A stretch of 64,000 bases of DNA from Cohnella sp. AR92 (GTDB lineage: Bacteria; Bacillota; Bacilli; Paenibacillales; Paenibacillaceae), in contig NZ_RZJR01000004.1 of assembly GCF_003990975.1 (NCBI RefSeq), positions 82,625 through 146,624 on the forward strand, read 5' to 3'. This document shows positions 55,624-63,814 of the stretch, one piece after another. The notes beneath the pieces are model-generated. The model searched no databases. It saw only the letters and a list, made by a program, of their open reading frames with translations, and had not been told where the DNA came from. Position 1 is the stretch's first letter; each line of letters starts with the position of its first letter. Both the position numbers and the translations under genes were made by a program.

Positions 55624-56319
55624 TCATCCCTCCTCGTGTTCGATCTGATCGTTGTACATCAAGTCTAGATAGGCAGCAATGAGTTTCTTTTCCTTTTCAG
55701 AAATACTTATTCCCTTATAATTTGGTTCGACTTCGGGGCTGAGCATAAGATCCAAGCTTTTATTAACGCTAATCTCCGCTTTTGCTATTTCGTGTAGGTT
55801 TTGTAACGCTTCAAAAACGACTTCTTTTACGGATTCATTTTCATCATTATCAGAGTTCCAATTAAGCATAGTTAGGAGTTTATAGAAGTTAATTGGATCT
55901 AGCTCAAAAACATCTCCAGTAAGAACATTTCTTATGCTGTCTCTAATTTCATCCATATCATCAGTGAATCTGGTATAAAACCGATCTTCATTAACCATTG
56001 CAATTTCGATTCCGCCCCATAACCTTAAAACTTCTGCATTTAGGTTTGAGGCGCCATATGCCATTTTAGCTAGCGTCAACCTTCCGATCATATCAGCATA
56101 TCCCGCACGAAGTAGAAGTGTAGAGTTCGGCACCCCCAACGGGCCAGCTAATTTATTAAGAATCTCAATTGACGGAATACCCCTGTTTCCATTCTCAATG
56201 TTAGACAAATAAGGTTGCGATACATCCGATGCCTTTGCTAGCTCAACAAGCGTTAACTTCTGTTCCTTCCTCAACGATCGGACGTATTCTCCGAATTCAA
56301 TAGCTTTATCGTTTTCCAA
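55624..56319 (-). CDS. CI/Stl-like XRE-family repressor
   Basis: The N-terminal helix-turn-helix (about residues 5-60; LTLVELAKASDVSQPYLSNI) is of the lambda repressor type. The remaining 170 residues are helical, without the LexA-type Ser-Lys protease motif, so control by a partner protein rather than self-cleavage is likely, as with Stl of staphylococcal islands (inference). An ATG at 56337 is part of a GGAGGAG sequence; the likelier start is the TTG at 56319, giving 231 residues. It is transcribed with int, and a divergent palindrome-rich region precedes it. Confidence 0.88.
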   Translation of the reverse strand: MENDKAIEFGEYVRSLRKEQKLTLVELAKASDVSQPYLSNIENGNRGIPSIEILNKLAGPLGVPNSTLLLRAGYADMIGRLTLAKMAYGASNLNAEVLRLWGGIEIAMVNEDRFYTRFTDDMDEIRDSIRNVLTGDVFELDPINFYKLLTMLNWNSDNDENESVKEVVFEALQNLHEIAKAEISVNKSLDLMLSPEVEPNYKGISISEKEKKLIAAYLDLMYNDQIEHEEG

Positions 56320-56400
56320 TGCAACGCGCTCCTCCATAAAAAAATATCTCTATTGGAATAAATTTATCATACCCTATTGAATTTGAGAATATACCGTGGT

Positions 56401-56452
56401 AATATTTCGTTAGAAATATTTCTAAAGTAATAAACGAATATTGTGATATTTC
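56401..56452. promoter_or_regulatory. Probable repressor operators in the divergent control region
   Basis: The gap 56320-56615 separates the repressor from the rightward genes. It contains aatatttc-gtta-gaaatatt (56401-56420, perfect 8-bp arms), the overlapping palindrome agaaatatttct (56412-56423), and gaatattgtgatatttc (56436-56452). A further gaatattt is at 56457. These repeated gaaatatt half-sites fit a lambda-like genetic switch. Confidence 0.65.
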
Positions 56453-56615
56453 AACAGAATATTTGGAAAGATCATCAATGGTCGTACTTATGTGAGCACT
56501 GTACGCGGGAACTGGATTTCATTGTCTTTACTAGCTAAGGAATGATCATCTAATCTTATGCTCCTTGAAAACTGAATCCGGCAAAGTGAATAAATCATCA
56601 AGAGGGGGATGTTGT

Positions 56616-56909
56616 ATGAGCACACAATTTCATCAACTGGCTGCAAAAATGGATGAAGCAATAGTTGCTGTTGCTGCAAGGGTGGATGCACTGAAGGATA
56701 TTGATGTGAAATTCTCGCAACTGAGAGTAGACATGGATTCAGCTGTTATAAAGGGCATGGAGAAATTCGCCTACCGTGAACATCACTTAGAAGTGCGGGT
56801 GCTATCGGAACTTATGTTTTATGTCATGAAGGAATTACAAAGGAATATTGAGGTCGCTGAGAAACTCAGCCAACAGTTCTTTAAAGATACGAGTGCAGAA
56901 GCATCATGA
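56616..56909 (+). CDS. Small element protein of unknown function
   Basis: A 97-residue, mainly helical protein with possible coiled-coil stretches (about residues 10-40 and 65-90). It is the first rightward gene after the switch region, starting at an ATG behind AGAGGGGGA. I do not recognise the family. The next gene overlaps it by four bases (ATGA). Its position suggests an early regulatory role. Confidence 0.7.
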   Translation: MSTQFHQLAAKMDEAIVAVAARVDALKDIDVKFSQLRVDMDSAVIKGMEKFAYREHHLEVRVLSELMFYVMKELQRNIEVAEKLSQQFFKDTSAEAS

Positions 56910-57151
56910 ATGCTATGAACTTGACCAGAAAAGCGTTGTGGTCTGCTTCCAATGAGGTTGCAGACCACTTAGTACAAATAGCTCGGGAGCACACCAGAAT
57001 CGCTCTTGAGATCAGCAATGGCCGTAAGCGTAGAACCTTATCGGTTGAAGAGTATTCGAAGCTCATGGACCGCTTATCCTCGCTTAGATCGGAGCGGGCT
57101 AGAATCATAATGAATCTTGAGGAGGATATAACGAATGGAAAAACCAATTAA
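56906..57151 (+). CDS. Small element protein of unknown function
   Basis: An 81-residue charged protein, predicted helical, rich in Arg, Glu and Ser. It overlaps the gene before it by four bases and the AlpA-like gene after it by 17 bases, so the three are translated as a coupled early block. No family is recognised. Confidence 0.65.
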   Translation: MNAMNLTRKALWSASNEVADHLVQIAREHTRIALEISNGRKRRTLSVEEYSKLMDRLSSLRSERARIIMNLEEDITNGKTN

Positions 57152-57329
57152 GTTGACGATCTCTGTAAGTGAAGTAGCCGAAATGGTAGGCGTATCAACG
57201 GGGACTATTTATACGATGGCGAGGGAGAACCAGTTGCCTCATGTTCGAGTTCGTGGTCGTATCCTATTCTACCGGGACAACATCGAAAAATGGCTGCGCG
57301 GTGAACTCCAGACGGCTGTAAACTCTTAA
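57135..57329 (+). CDS. AlpA/excisionase-like HTH protein
   Basis: A 64-residue MerR-type helix-turn-helix protein (HTH_17) with ISVSEVAEMVGVSTGTIYTM and the wing RGRILFYRDNIEKWLRGEL. Such proteins act as excisionases or as activators (AlpA) in satellites and prophages. A strong GAGGAGG sequence lies before its ATG. It is the third rightward gene, a common position for xis or alpA in PICI-like islands. The gap 57330-57530 after it shows no gene. Confidence 0.85.
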   Translation: MEKPIKLTISVSEVAEMVGVSTGTIYTMARENQLPHVRVRGRILFYRDNIEKWLRGELQTAVNS

Positions 57330-57530
57330 ACCCTCAAGGGGGTCATTTTAACTGATATCCTTCCTATTATGACCTCATTTCTAATGATCCCACAAGTGGT
57401 TGGTGACCTAGTTTCAATCGAGGGCATGCATCAAACGCTGTGGGTTGAAACCACAGCATCAAGTAAATCTGAGAACGCAATATTTCGTTTTCTAAAACTT
57501 TGGAAACCGACCAGTTAGGGGGTAGAGAAG

Positions 57531-57599
57531 TGAAAAGGAACGATATGTTTGGCGAGGCAAATATAAGAGTGGTGGAGATGAATGGAAGGGTGGATTAAG
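57531..57599 (+). CDS. Possible 22-residue leader peptide
   Basis: A short frame starts at a GTG after AGGGGGTAGAGAA and ends 18 bases inside the replication gene. It may couple translation of the next gene. It is too short to judge by composition. Confidence 0.25.
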
Positions 57600-58436
57600 C
57601 TTCACCGGAAAATACGTGCTAATCCGATATTCAACGACATCGAGTTGCTTCGGCTTTGGATGATATGCCTTCTTGAGGCAACCCATAAGGAGCGGGACCA
57701 GCTCGTAGGGCGCCAGGTTGTCCGGCTGATGCCGGGAGAATTTGTGACGGGAAGATTCTCTCTTCAATCGATGTACAACAACGGATTAAGCCGTGAGCAA
57801 CAAAAAAGCCCCACTACGGTGTGGAGGTGGCTTGAGACATTAGAAAACGGTGAATTTCTGAGCATCAAATCGAGCAACAAATTCTCAGTGGTATCAATAC
57901 TTAACTGGCATAAATACCAAAATGATGAGCAGCAAAATGAGCAACAAGTGAGCAACAAACGAGCAGCAAGTGAGCAACAAGTGAGCACAAACAAGAATGT
58001 AAAGAATTATAAGAATGAAAAGAATGATGTTACTACTGCCGGTGACGACCTAGAAAAAGTTTTCCGATCCTATTGCGAGATCCATGGTAAAGCAGAGCAC
58101 CATGTTGCTAATCAAATGTACGACATGGAACAAGTTCTCAATAAGGGGATACCGGCTGATTTTATCATCTCAGTCATGAGAATGAAATACGAAAAGAAAG
58201 TAAGCGAGGGCGGGACGGTTCACTCATTCAATTATTACAACGATGCTATCACCCGGGAGTGGGAAGGGAGGAACAAGATTGAAGAGCTTAAAGAGCGGAC
58301 TCAAGGAATTCAATCTGGAGGATCTACGCCAACGCGCCCAGAGGATTCAATCACTGGAGGCCAACTCGGATGGATCAGAAGAGGAAAAGTCGTACCGATG
58401 CCAAACATGCAAGGACGAGATGGGTTACCTGGTTAG
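57582..58436 (+). CDS. Replication-organiser (DnaD-like) protein
   Basis: A 284-residue protein. The N-terminal winged-helix domain (about 1-115; GWIKLHRKIRANPIFNDIEL) is of the phage replisome-organiser and DnaD type. A Gln/Asn/Glu-rich linker with repeated EQQVS-like units spans about 115-145, and a C-terminal DnaB_2-like domain (about 155-230) contains KYEKKVSEGGTVHSFNYYND. It would bind the element origin and recruit the loader encoded next. The next gene's start lies 158 bases inside this frame. Confidence 0.85.
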   Translation: MEGWIKLHRKIRANPIFNDIELLRLWMICLLEATHKERDQLVGRQVVRLMPGEFVTGRFSLQSMYNNGLSREQQKSPTTVWRWLETLENGEFLSIKSSNKFSVVSILNWHKYQNDEQQNEQQVSNKRAASEQQVSTNKNVKNYKNEKNDVTTAGDDLEKVFRSYCEIHGKAEHHVANQMYDMEQVLNKGIPADFIISVMRMKYEKKVSEGGTVHSFNYYNDAITREWEGRNKIEELKERTQGIQSGGSTPTRPEDSITGGQLGWIRRGKVVPMPNMQGRDGLPG

Positions 58437-59079
58437 AGACGAGGAAGGCGTTGAGAAATGGCGTATGTGCGTGGACTGCCGGGACTGGAGGAAAGCCGAA
58501 ACCGTAATGAAGCAAAGCAAGATCACGGAAGAGTTCATGAGCAAGACGTTTAAGGGATTCCAGCATGAGACTCGGCCGCAAATCGTTCAGGACGCTTATC
58601 AAGCTGCTTATGAGTACGCCAAAGAGTTTCCAAACATCCGTAACAACCGCTTCAACAGTCTCGCCCTTCTCGGGGACCCGGGATGTGGCAAAACACATCT
58701 TTGTATGGCCGTAGCTAATCACCTAATGCGTAAGGGCGTTCCGGTAATCTATTTTCCATGGGTTGAGGGATTCAATGAAATGAAGAACAATCTCGCAGAT
58801 TTAGAGACCCGGATCGGACTTATGCAACGGATTGATGTTCTGTATATCGACGACATGTGGAAGGGCCGCAAGACGCCGACTGATTTCCAGATTGAGCAAA
58901 CATTTGCGGTCGTTAACTACCGGTACATGAACAAGAAACCAATTCTCGTATCCTCCGAATTCGACGTTGATGCAATGTGTAAGTTTGACATGGCGATTGG
59001 ATCACGCATATTCGAGATGGCTCGTGAATTCTGCGTTGTCGTCCACGGTGATGCAAAGCAGGTCAACTACAGGCTATAA
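58279..59079 (+). CDS. DnaC-like helicase loader ATPase
   Basis: A 266-residue AAA+ protein that loads the host replicative helicase. It has an N-terminal zinc-finger-like set of four cysteines (CQTCKDEMGY and MCVDC), the Walker A motif GDPGCGKTH (Lys138), and the Walker B motif VLYIDDMW. The start is taken as the TTG at 58279, six bases after GGGAGGA; an ATG at 58243 lacks a ribosome-binding site. It overlaps the replication-organiser gene by 158 bases in a different frame. The two form the element's replication module. Confidence 0.9.
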   Translation: MKSLKSGLKEFNLEDLRQRAQRIQSLEANSDGSEEEKSYRCQTCKDEMGYLVRDEEGVEKWRMCVDCRDWRKAETVMKQSKITEEFMSKTFKGFQHETRPQIVQDAYQAAYEYAKEFPNIRNNRFNSLALLGDPGCGKTHLCMAVANHLMRKGVPVIYFPWVEGFNEMKNNLADLETRIGLMQRIDVLYIDDMWKGRKTPTDFQIEQTFAVVNYRYMNKKPILVSSEFDVDAMCKFDMAIGSRIFEMAREFCVVVHGDAKQVNYRL

Positions 59080-59098
59080 ACCAAGACAGGCGGTGCCT

Positions 59099-59311
59099 AT
59101 GCGAAAGAAAAGAGAACCGAAGGTCCATACCATCAAAATGGCAGGCGAAGTCATATTGATTGAGAGCGAGTATACAAAGGCCGACAGCATCGAGTTACTG
59201 ATTAAGTCGCTCGCCGTGCATTATCGGGACAAGAAGCCAGAGAGATTCGATAACTTGGTGCAAATATTGAATTTCATCAACGAAGATAAAAAGCAAGGCG
59301 CTCGCTCCTGA
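59099..59311 (+). CDS. Small element protein of unknown function
   Basis: A 70-residue basic protein starting MRKKREPKVHTIKM, 19 bases after the helicase-loader stop. The ribosome-binding site is weak (GGCGGTG). No family is recognised. Confidence 0.6.
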   Translation: MRKKREPKVHTIKMAGEVILIESEYTKADSIELLIKSLAVHYRDKKPERFDNLVQILNFINEDKKQGARS

Positions 59312-59453
59312 ATTGATCGTCACAACCAAATCGCAAGAAAATCGATAAATTTACAACCAGACTGCATTTGCCGTGATTCCCAACAAGATGGGGAGAGTGT
59401 CAAAATCGACGCGGATTATTCCAAAAATTATTCCATGGAGAGGAGGAGCGGGG

Positions 59454-59780
59454 ATGCAAGTGGTTACTTTAAATCATTTATATCCAACTCGGCATAGCAA
59501 ACCAATGAAGGCATTGTTGCTCGAAGAGGATTTAGTCATTACAAGCGATGGGTTCTTAACGTCGTTGGTCAGAGTGAACCCAACCGAACAGGAAGGGGTA
59601 TATGTCCAGGCGGAAGCGGGTAACTTCATCATCGTTGCAAAGGGTGGTCGTACCCTTGCTTCTCTGGAGAAAATTGTCCGACAGTTAAAGACTATGGACG
59701 CTTATACGTTGCTGTACAAGCACTATGACATCCAGGACAATGTATTCTTCATAAACTACCCATCAAAGCCAATATACTGA
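59454..59780 (+). CDS. Small element protein of unknown function
   Basis: A 108-residue protein, mixed alpha/beta in appearance, starting at an ATG behind a strong GAGGAGGAG. The longer frame from 59373 overlaps this site and is rejected. It is the last gene before the palindrome-rich gap and the capsid genes. Its position suggests a regulatory or packaging-control role, but nothing in its sequence shows one. Confidence 0.65.
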   Translation: MQVVTLNHLYPTRHSKPMKALLLEEDLVITSDGFLTSLVRVNPTEQEGVYVQAEAGNFIIVAKGGRTLASLEKIVRQLKTMDAYTLLYKHYDIQDNVFFINYPSKPIY

Positions 59781-59796
59781 CGGAGCGGTAGATGAT

Positions 59797-59916
59797 GTAG
59801 TTTCAAACTACCCCATTGCTTTAGTTATAAGTACGCTCATCAAATCTGGCGAGCGTAACACCCTCGATTCAAACGAGGGTGAGAGGAGTACAAGGACTTC
59901 AATAGTTATAAACTAT
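59797..59916. promoter_or_regulatory. Cluster of four palindromes before the capsid module
   Basis: In order: gtagttt-c-aaactac (59797-59811); tacgctc / gagcgta (59832-59857); caccctcg / cgagggtg (59859-59881, with a 7-base loop); and atagtt-ata-aactat (59902-59916). The motifs tagttataa and aaactaY recur through the gap. It is probably a late promoter control region, a terminator-like element or a DNA-binding cluster; which of these is unclear. Confidence 0.6.
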
Positions 59917-59981
59917 AAAAAATACAATGTAGATAGATACAAACTATTAATGATAAAATGAAATCAGTAGGAGTTGATAGG

Positions 59982-61190
59982 ATGGCTGGATTATTAAGCC
60001 GAATCTTTGGACGAAGGCGAGAGCAGCAGATGACCAGTGTAGATGTCATGAGTGGCGGCCCCGCGATCTTCACGCCATTCAGTGGTGACGCTTATGAGAG
60101 CGACATCTATCGGGCAGCGGTGGATGCGATCGCCAGAAATGCGGCGAAGCTTCGAGGGACCCACGTTGTCTCTTCAGAGCAACGGAGGAAATCGGGGGAA
60201 AGCAGCTTGAATTATCTGCTGCAAATTCGACCGAATCCATACATGACGGCTTATGACCTGATCTATAAGCTTGTCACGCACTATTACCTTCATAGCAATG
60301 CATTCGCCTATCTCCAGAAGGACGAGCGCGGATATCTTGTCGGTATCTGGCCGATCCGGCCCCAGAGCATGGAATACGTCGTGGATGGCGCTGGAACACT
60401 CTATTGCGCATTCATTCTAGCTGGCGGGCAGAAGTTCACGCTTCCGTTCAGCGAAGTGTTAACCATTCGCCGGTTCTTCAACTCTAATGACTTACTAGGC
60501 GAAGCGAACACCGCAATCCTTCCGACTCTCGACCTGGCACATACGCAAAGCGAGGGCATGGAGAACGCTATCAAGGCAGGGGCGACGATTCGCGGGCTGC
60601 TGAAATTCAACCAGGTCATAGCACCGGACAAGCTTAAAGCCGAAAAGGAAGCGTTTATCAATGATTACCTGACGGTGAGCAACAGCGGGGGCATTGCCGC
60701 GATTGACACCAAGGCCGATTATATCCCGCTGGAAATGAATCCCGCTGCCATTGACGAGAAACAGCTCAGCGCGGTCAAGACCAAGATTTACGAATACTTG
60801 GGAATCAGCGAGAAGATCGTCAACAGCACCTATTCGGAAGACGAATGGGCCGCATTCTATGAGAGTGTGATCGAACCGCTGGCCGTGCAATTCTCTCTAG
60901 AGCTGACGGACAAGCTATTCACGCAGCGAGAGAAGGCGTTTGGTAACTCGATCATCTTCGAGGCTAACCGGCTCCAATTTGCTAGTAACACCACCAAGAC
61001 GAACATCCTTAAGGAACTAATGCCGCTTGGGTTATTTACCATCAACCAGGCGTTAGACATATTGAACCTTCCACCGGTTGAGGACGGCGACCGAAGGCTA
61101 CAGACCTTAAATGTGGTCAACGCGGACAAAGCCGATCAATATCAGCTCAAAGATGACATAACGGGTCGTGAGGGCACCGGCAATGAGTAA
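59982..61190 (+). CDS. Phage portal protein (HK97 type)
   Basis: Forms the dodecameric ring at one capsid vertex through which DNA enters. The 402-residue protein has GLLSRIFGRRREQQ at the N-terminus, then YRAAVDAIARNAAKLRG and PNPYMTAYDLIYKLVTHYYL, characteristic of the family. The stem and clip helices lie in the second half. The start is the ATG at 59982 after TAGGAG; an ATG at 59958 has no site. It is the first structural gene, with no terminase upstream, which is unusual. Confidence 0.93.
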   Translation: MAGLLSRIFGRRREQQMTSVDVMSGGPAIFTPFSGDAYESDIYRAAVDAIARNAAKLRGTHVVSSEQRRKSGESSLNYLLQIRPNPYMTAYDLIYKLVTHYYLHSNAFAYLQKDERGYLVGIWPIRPQSMEYVVDGAGTLYCAFILAGGQKFTLPFSEVLTIRRFFNSNDLLGEANTAILPTLDLAHTQSEGMENAIKAGATIRGLLKFNQVIAPDKLKAEKEAFINDYLTVSNSGGIAAIDTKADYIPLEMNPAAIDEKQLSAVKTKIYEYLGISEKIVNSTYSEDEWAAFYESVIEPLAVQFSLELTDKLFTQREKAFGNSIIFEANRLQFASNTTKTNILKELMPLGLFTINQALDILNLPPVEDGDRRLQTLNVVNADKADQYQLKDDITGREGTGNE

Positions 61191-61287
61191 ACTGGATGAC
61201 ATCATTCGAGAAATGGAAGCTGAGCTAAACGAAAGCGAGGAGATCCAAGATGAAAGAACTGCGAATAGCAGAACTGAGGGCCGCTGA
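61183..61287 (+). CDS. Possible 34-residue overlapping protein
   Basis: A frame starting MSKLDDIIREMEAELNESEE overlaps the portal stop by eight bases and the prohead protease start by 38 bases. It is acidic and helical. GAGGG lies seven bases before its ATG. It may be a coupling peptide or a real small gene. Confidence 0.35.
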   Translation: MSKLDDIIREMEAELNESEEIQDERTANSRTEGR

Positions 61288-61828
61288 TCCGGCAGGAGAA
61301 AGCACCCTCATTCTCACTGGTAGGCCGATAGTGTACGATCAGCCGACCACGATAAAAGATGTTTTTGGGACGTACACGGAAATCATACGGGCCGGGGCTT
61401 TGGAAGGCGCGGACTTATCCGACATTCGGTTGTTGTACAACCACGACATGAGCAAAGTACCTCTGGCCCGTACCCCAAGAACAATGCAATTTCAGGCAGA
61501 CCCGGCAGGGCTGACCATGACCGCAGATTTACCCGATACGGAGGAAGGCAGAAGCGTTTATACGGCAGTAAAGCGCGGCGACCTCTCCGGCATGTCATTC
61601 GCGTTCAAAGTTCCACAAGGCGGCAGCCACTTCGACGCGAAGGCGAACACTCGAACCATCACCAAAATCGAAAAAGTATATGAGTTCAGTATTACGCCAT
61701 TCCCGGCCTATCCTCAAACGAGCATTGAGGCCAGAGCAGCCATTGAAGGGACTTGGGCAAAGCTTAAAGATCCCGAACGATCGGAAGCTCGAATCAAGAT
61801 CAACCAAATTCTAAAGAGGAGCGTGTAA
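61250..61828 (+). CDS. HK97-family prohead protease
   Basis: Serine protease that cleaves the scaffold part of the capsid protein during maturation. The 192-residue protein has the His motif LLYNHDMSKVPLAR and the Ser motif GDLSGMSFAFKV, then EFSITPFPAYPQTSIEAR, the conserved end of the family. It starts at an ATG behind GAGGAGATC. It lies between portal and capsid in the standard order. Confidence 0.94.
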   Translation: MKELRIAELRAADPAGESTLILTGRPIVYDQPTTIKDVFGTYTEIIRAGALEGADLSDIRLLYNHDMSKVPLARTPRTMQFQADPAGLTMTADLPDTEEGRSVYTAVKRGDLSGMSFAFKVPQGGSHFDAKANTRTITKIEKVYEFSITPFPAYPQTSIEARAAIEGTWAKLKDPERSEARIKINQILKRSV

Positions 61829-61834
61829 CACGCC

Positions 61835-63061
61835 ATGAAATTCAAAACCGTAGCAGAAGCATTTAACCATTATCGCAACCACAGCATTACCGACATCGAG
61901 AAGCGAGCAGCAGAGATTGGGCAACTCATCGATAGCGACCCGAACGCTGAAATTGCCTCTCTGAACATCGAACTGGACGGCCTAAAGGAAGCTAAGGCGA
62001 ACGTCGAACAACGCAGCGCGGGAGCCGGTGCAGGATTTAACCCAATCACGGGGATGGGTTTTCAACAACAAGCTCAACAAGATCCGGAAGGTGATGTGTT
62101 CGCCTCCACTGAATACCGCAGCGCCTTCTTCAAGACGTTACTGGGTCAGAAGCTCTCCGATACCGAATCCCGCACGTACAAGCGCGCTATGGAGCTTGTA
62201 GGCACTGAGCGCCGTGCAGATGCGTTCAACACGACGACCGACAGTGCTGCGGTCCTACCGACAACTACGTTGAACGAGATCATTAGCAAGGCCCGTAAGA
62301 TGGGCGGCCTGATCAGCGTCTGCCGCAACTTCAACATTCCAACGAATCTGCGCGTCCCGATCGGCACACCAACGAGTAAAGCTGCTTGGCACGTTGAGGG
62401 CGCGGCCGTCGATAGCGAGAAAGCAACGACAGCCTATGTCTCCTTCGCGGGTTACGAGCTGTTGAAGATCATGTCCATGAGCGCGACCGTTCGCCGCATG
62501 AGCATTTCGGCATTCGAAGCATACATCATCGACGAACTGAGCAACAGCGTCATGGAAGCAATCGCAGACGCTCTGGTAAACGGAAGCGGGAGTGGGCAAG
62601 GAACCGGCGTACTAACCGGCATCACGTGGGACGCGACCAACAGCTTCACGTATGCTAGCGGGCAGATCCCGAAGTATACGGACTTCACGAAGATGATGGG
62701 GTTGCTGAAGCGGGGATACGGCGCCGGGGCACGCTTTGCCATGAGCAACGCAACGCTCTATAACAATGTTTACAGCATTGTGGACGCCAACGACCGTCCG
62801 ATCTTCATCACTGACCCGAAGAACGAGGAAATCGGCTACATTCTGGGCAAGGCGGTCACCATCGACGACAACATCGAAGATGGAGTCATTGTTCTGGGTA
62901 ACTTCAGTTACATGGGATACAACATCCCACAAGGCATCCTAATCGAGATGTCCAGAGAATCGAGCTTTAAGAACGGCCTTATCGATTACCGCGCCTTGGC
63001 GATCGCAGATACTAAACCTTTAGTAAGCGAAGCGTTCATCAAGTTGTCGGAAGGCGCCTAA
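61835..63061 (+). CDS. HK97-family major capsid protein
   Basis: A 408-residue shell subunit. The N-terminal delta region (about 1-60) is a charged coiled coil, expected to be cut off by the protease, followed by a Gln/Ala/Gly-rich linker. The capsid fold starts near residue 110; STTYVSFAGYELL-like (here TAYVSFAGYELLKIMSMSAT) and the P-domain helix segment DELSNSVMEAIADALVNGSG are typical. Having its own complete capsid set separates this element from satellites that only remodel a helper capsid. Confidence 0.95.
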   Translation: MKFKTVAEAFNHYRNHSITDIEKRAAEIGQLIDSDPNAEIASLNIELDGLKEAKANVEQRSAGAGAGFNPITGMGFQQQAQQDPEGDVFASTEYRSAFFKTLLGQKLSDTESRTYKRAMELVGTERRADAFNTTTDSAAVLPTTTLNEIISKARKMGGLISVCRNFNIPTNLRVPIGTPTSKAAWHVEGAAVDSEKATTAYVSFAGYELLKIMSMSATVRRMSISAFEAYIIDELSNSVMEAIADALVNGSGSGQGTGVLTGITWDATNSFTYASGQIPKYTDFTKMMGLLKRGYGAGARFAMSNATLYNNVYSIVDANDRPIFITDPKNEEIGYILGKAVTIDDNIEDGVIVLGNFSYMGYNIPQGILIEMSRESSFKNGLIDYRALAIADTKPLVSEAFIKLSEGA

Positions 63062-63124
63062 TATCTAACCAAGCAAGGGGGATCAGCGGACACGCTGGTT
63101 CCCTTTTCATAAGGAGAAATCGAC

Positions 63125-63403
63125 ATGCTGATAACAATCGAGGAAGCCAGGGACGCTCTTAGGATCGACGGCACGGACAACGACAGCATAATTCAGGCGC
63201 TGCTCGATTCCATTCCGTCATACCTGGAAGTTAGCACTGGAAAGTCATGGGACACGGAACCGGTGCATCCGTTAGCTCAGACCATAACGAAATTCATTCT
63301 ACAGCTATGGTTCGATCCTCAAGGACCAGATAGCGAGCGGTTAAGGCGAACGATAGAAAGTCTATTTGTAGGGCTGACAGCGATCGGCAGGGCGTTAGAA
63401 TAA
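63125..63403 (+). CDS. Head-tail connector (gp6-like)
   Basis: A 92-residue helical protein of the phage gp6-like connector family (ITIEEARDALRIDGTDND at the start). It attaches beneath the portal in mature heads. It follows the capsid gene by 63 bases and overlaps the HNH gene by one base. It starts behind AAGGAGAAATCG. Confidence 0.88.
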   Translation: MLITIEEARDALRIDGTDNDSIIQALLDSIPSYLEVSTGKSWDTEPVHPLAQTITKFILQLWFDPQGPDSERLRRTIESLFVGLTAIGRALE

Positions 63404-63717
63404 TGGCCCAGGATTACGCGAAGGCATTCTACAAAAGCGCGGCATGGATAAAGTGCAGGAATGGATACATGGCAAGCAAGCACTATGTATGTGAGCGGTG
63501 TGGTGGGTTAGCAGAAATATGCCACCACAAAACGTACATCACTCCGCAGAACATCCATGATTCAAGCGTTACGTTAAGCTGGAGCAACCTCGAAGCGGTT
63601 TGCCGGACCTGTCACCAACATGAACACTATTCGAATACAGAGGTATGCGTTGAGGGGCTGACGTTTGATGCAAGCGGCAACTTTGTACGCATACCCCCGG
63701 GTGCACCATCATCGTGA
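63403..63717 (+). CDS. HNH endonuclease
   Basis: A 104-residue HNH nuclease. It has paired zinc cysteines CERCGG and CRTCHQH, the catalytic CHHKTYIT segment and WSNLEAVCRTCHQHEH. In phages that package from cos sites an HNH protein beside the terminase helps specific cleavage. Here it lies between the connector and a probable terS, downstream of the capsid genes. Confidence 0.92.
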   Translation: MAQDYAKAFYKSAAWIKCRNGYMASKHYVCERCGGLAEICHHKTYITPQNIHDSSVTLSWSNLEAVCRTCHQHEHYSNTEVCVEGLTFDASGNFVRIPPGAPSS

Positions 63718-63814
63718 CATCCGCTGGAGACCGAGTAGCCCCCTTTTTAAGCCCCTCCATGAGATTTCCTATAAAGGGTGGGTTAGTGACTATAAAAAGT
63801 AAAGGAGTGATTCC

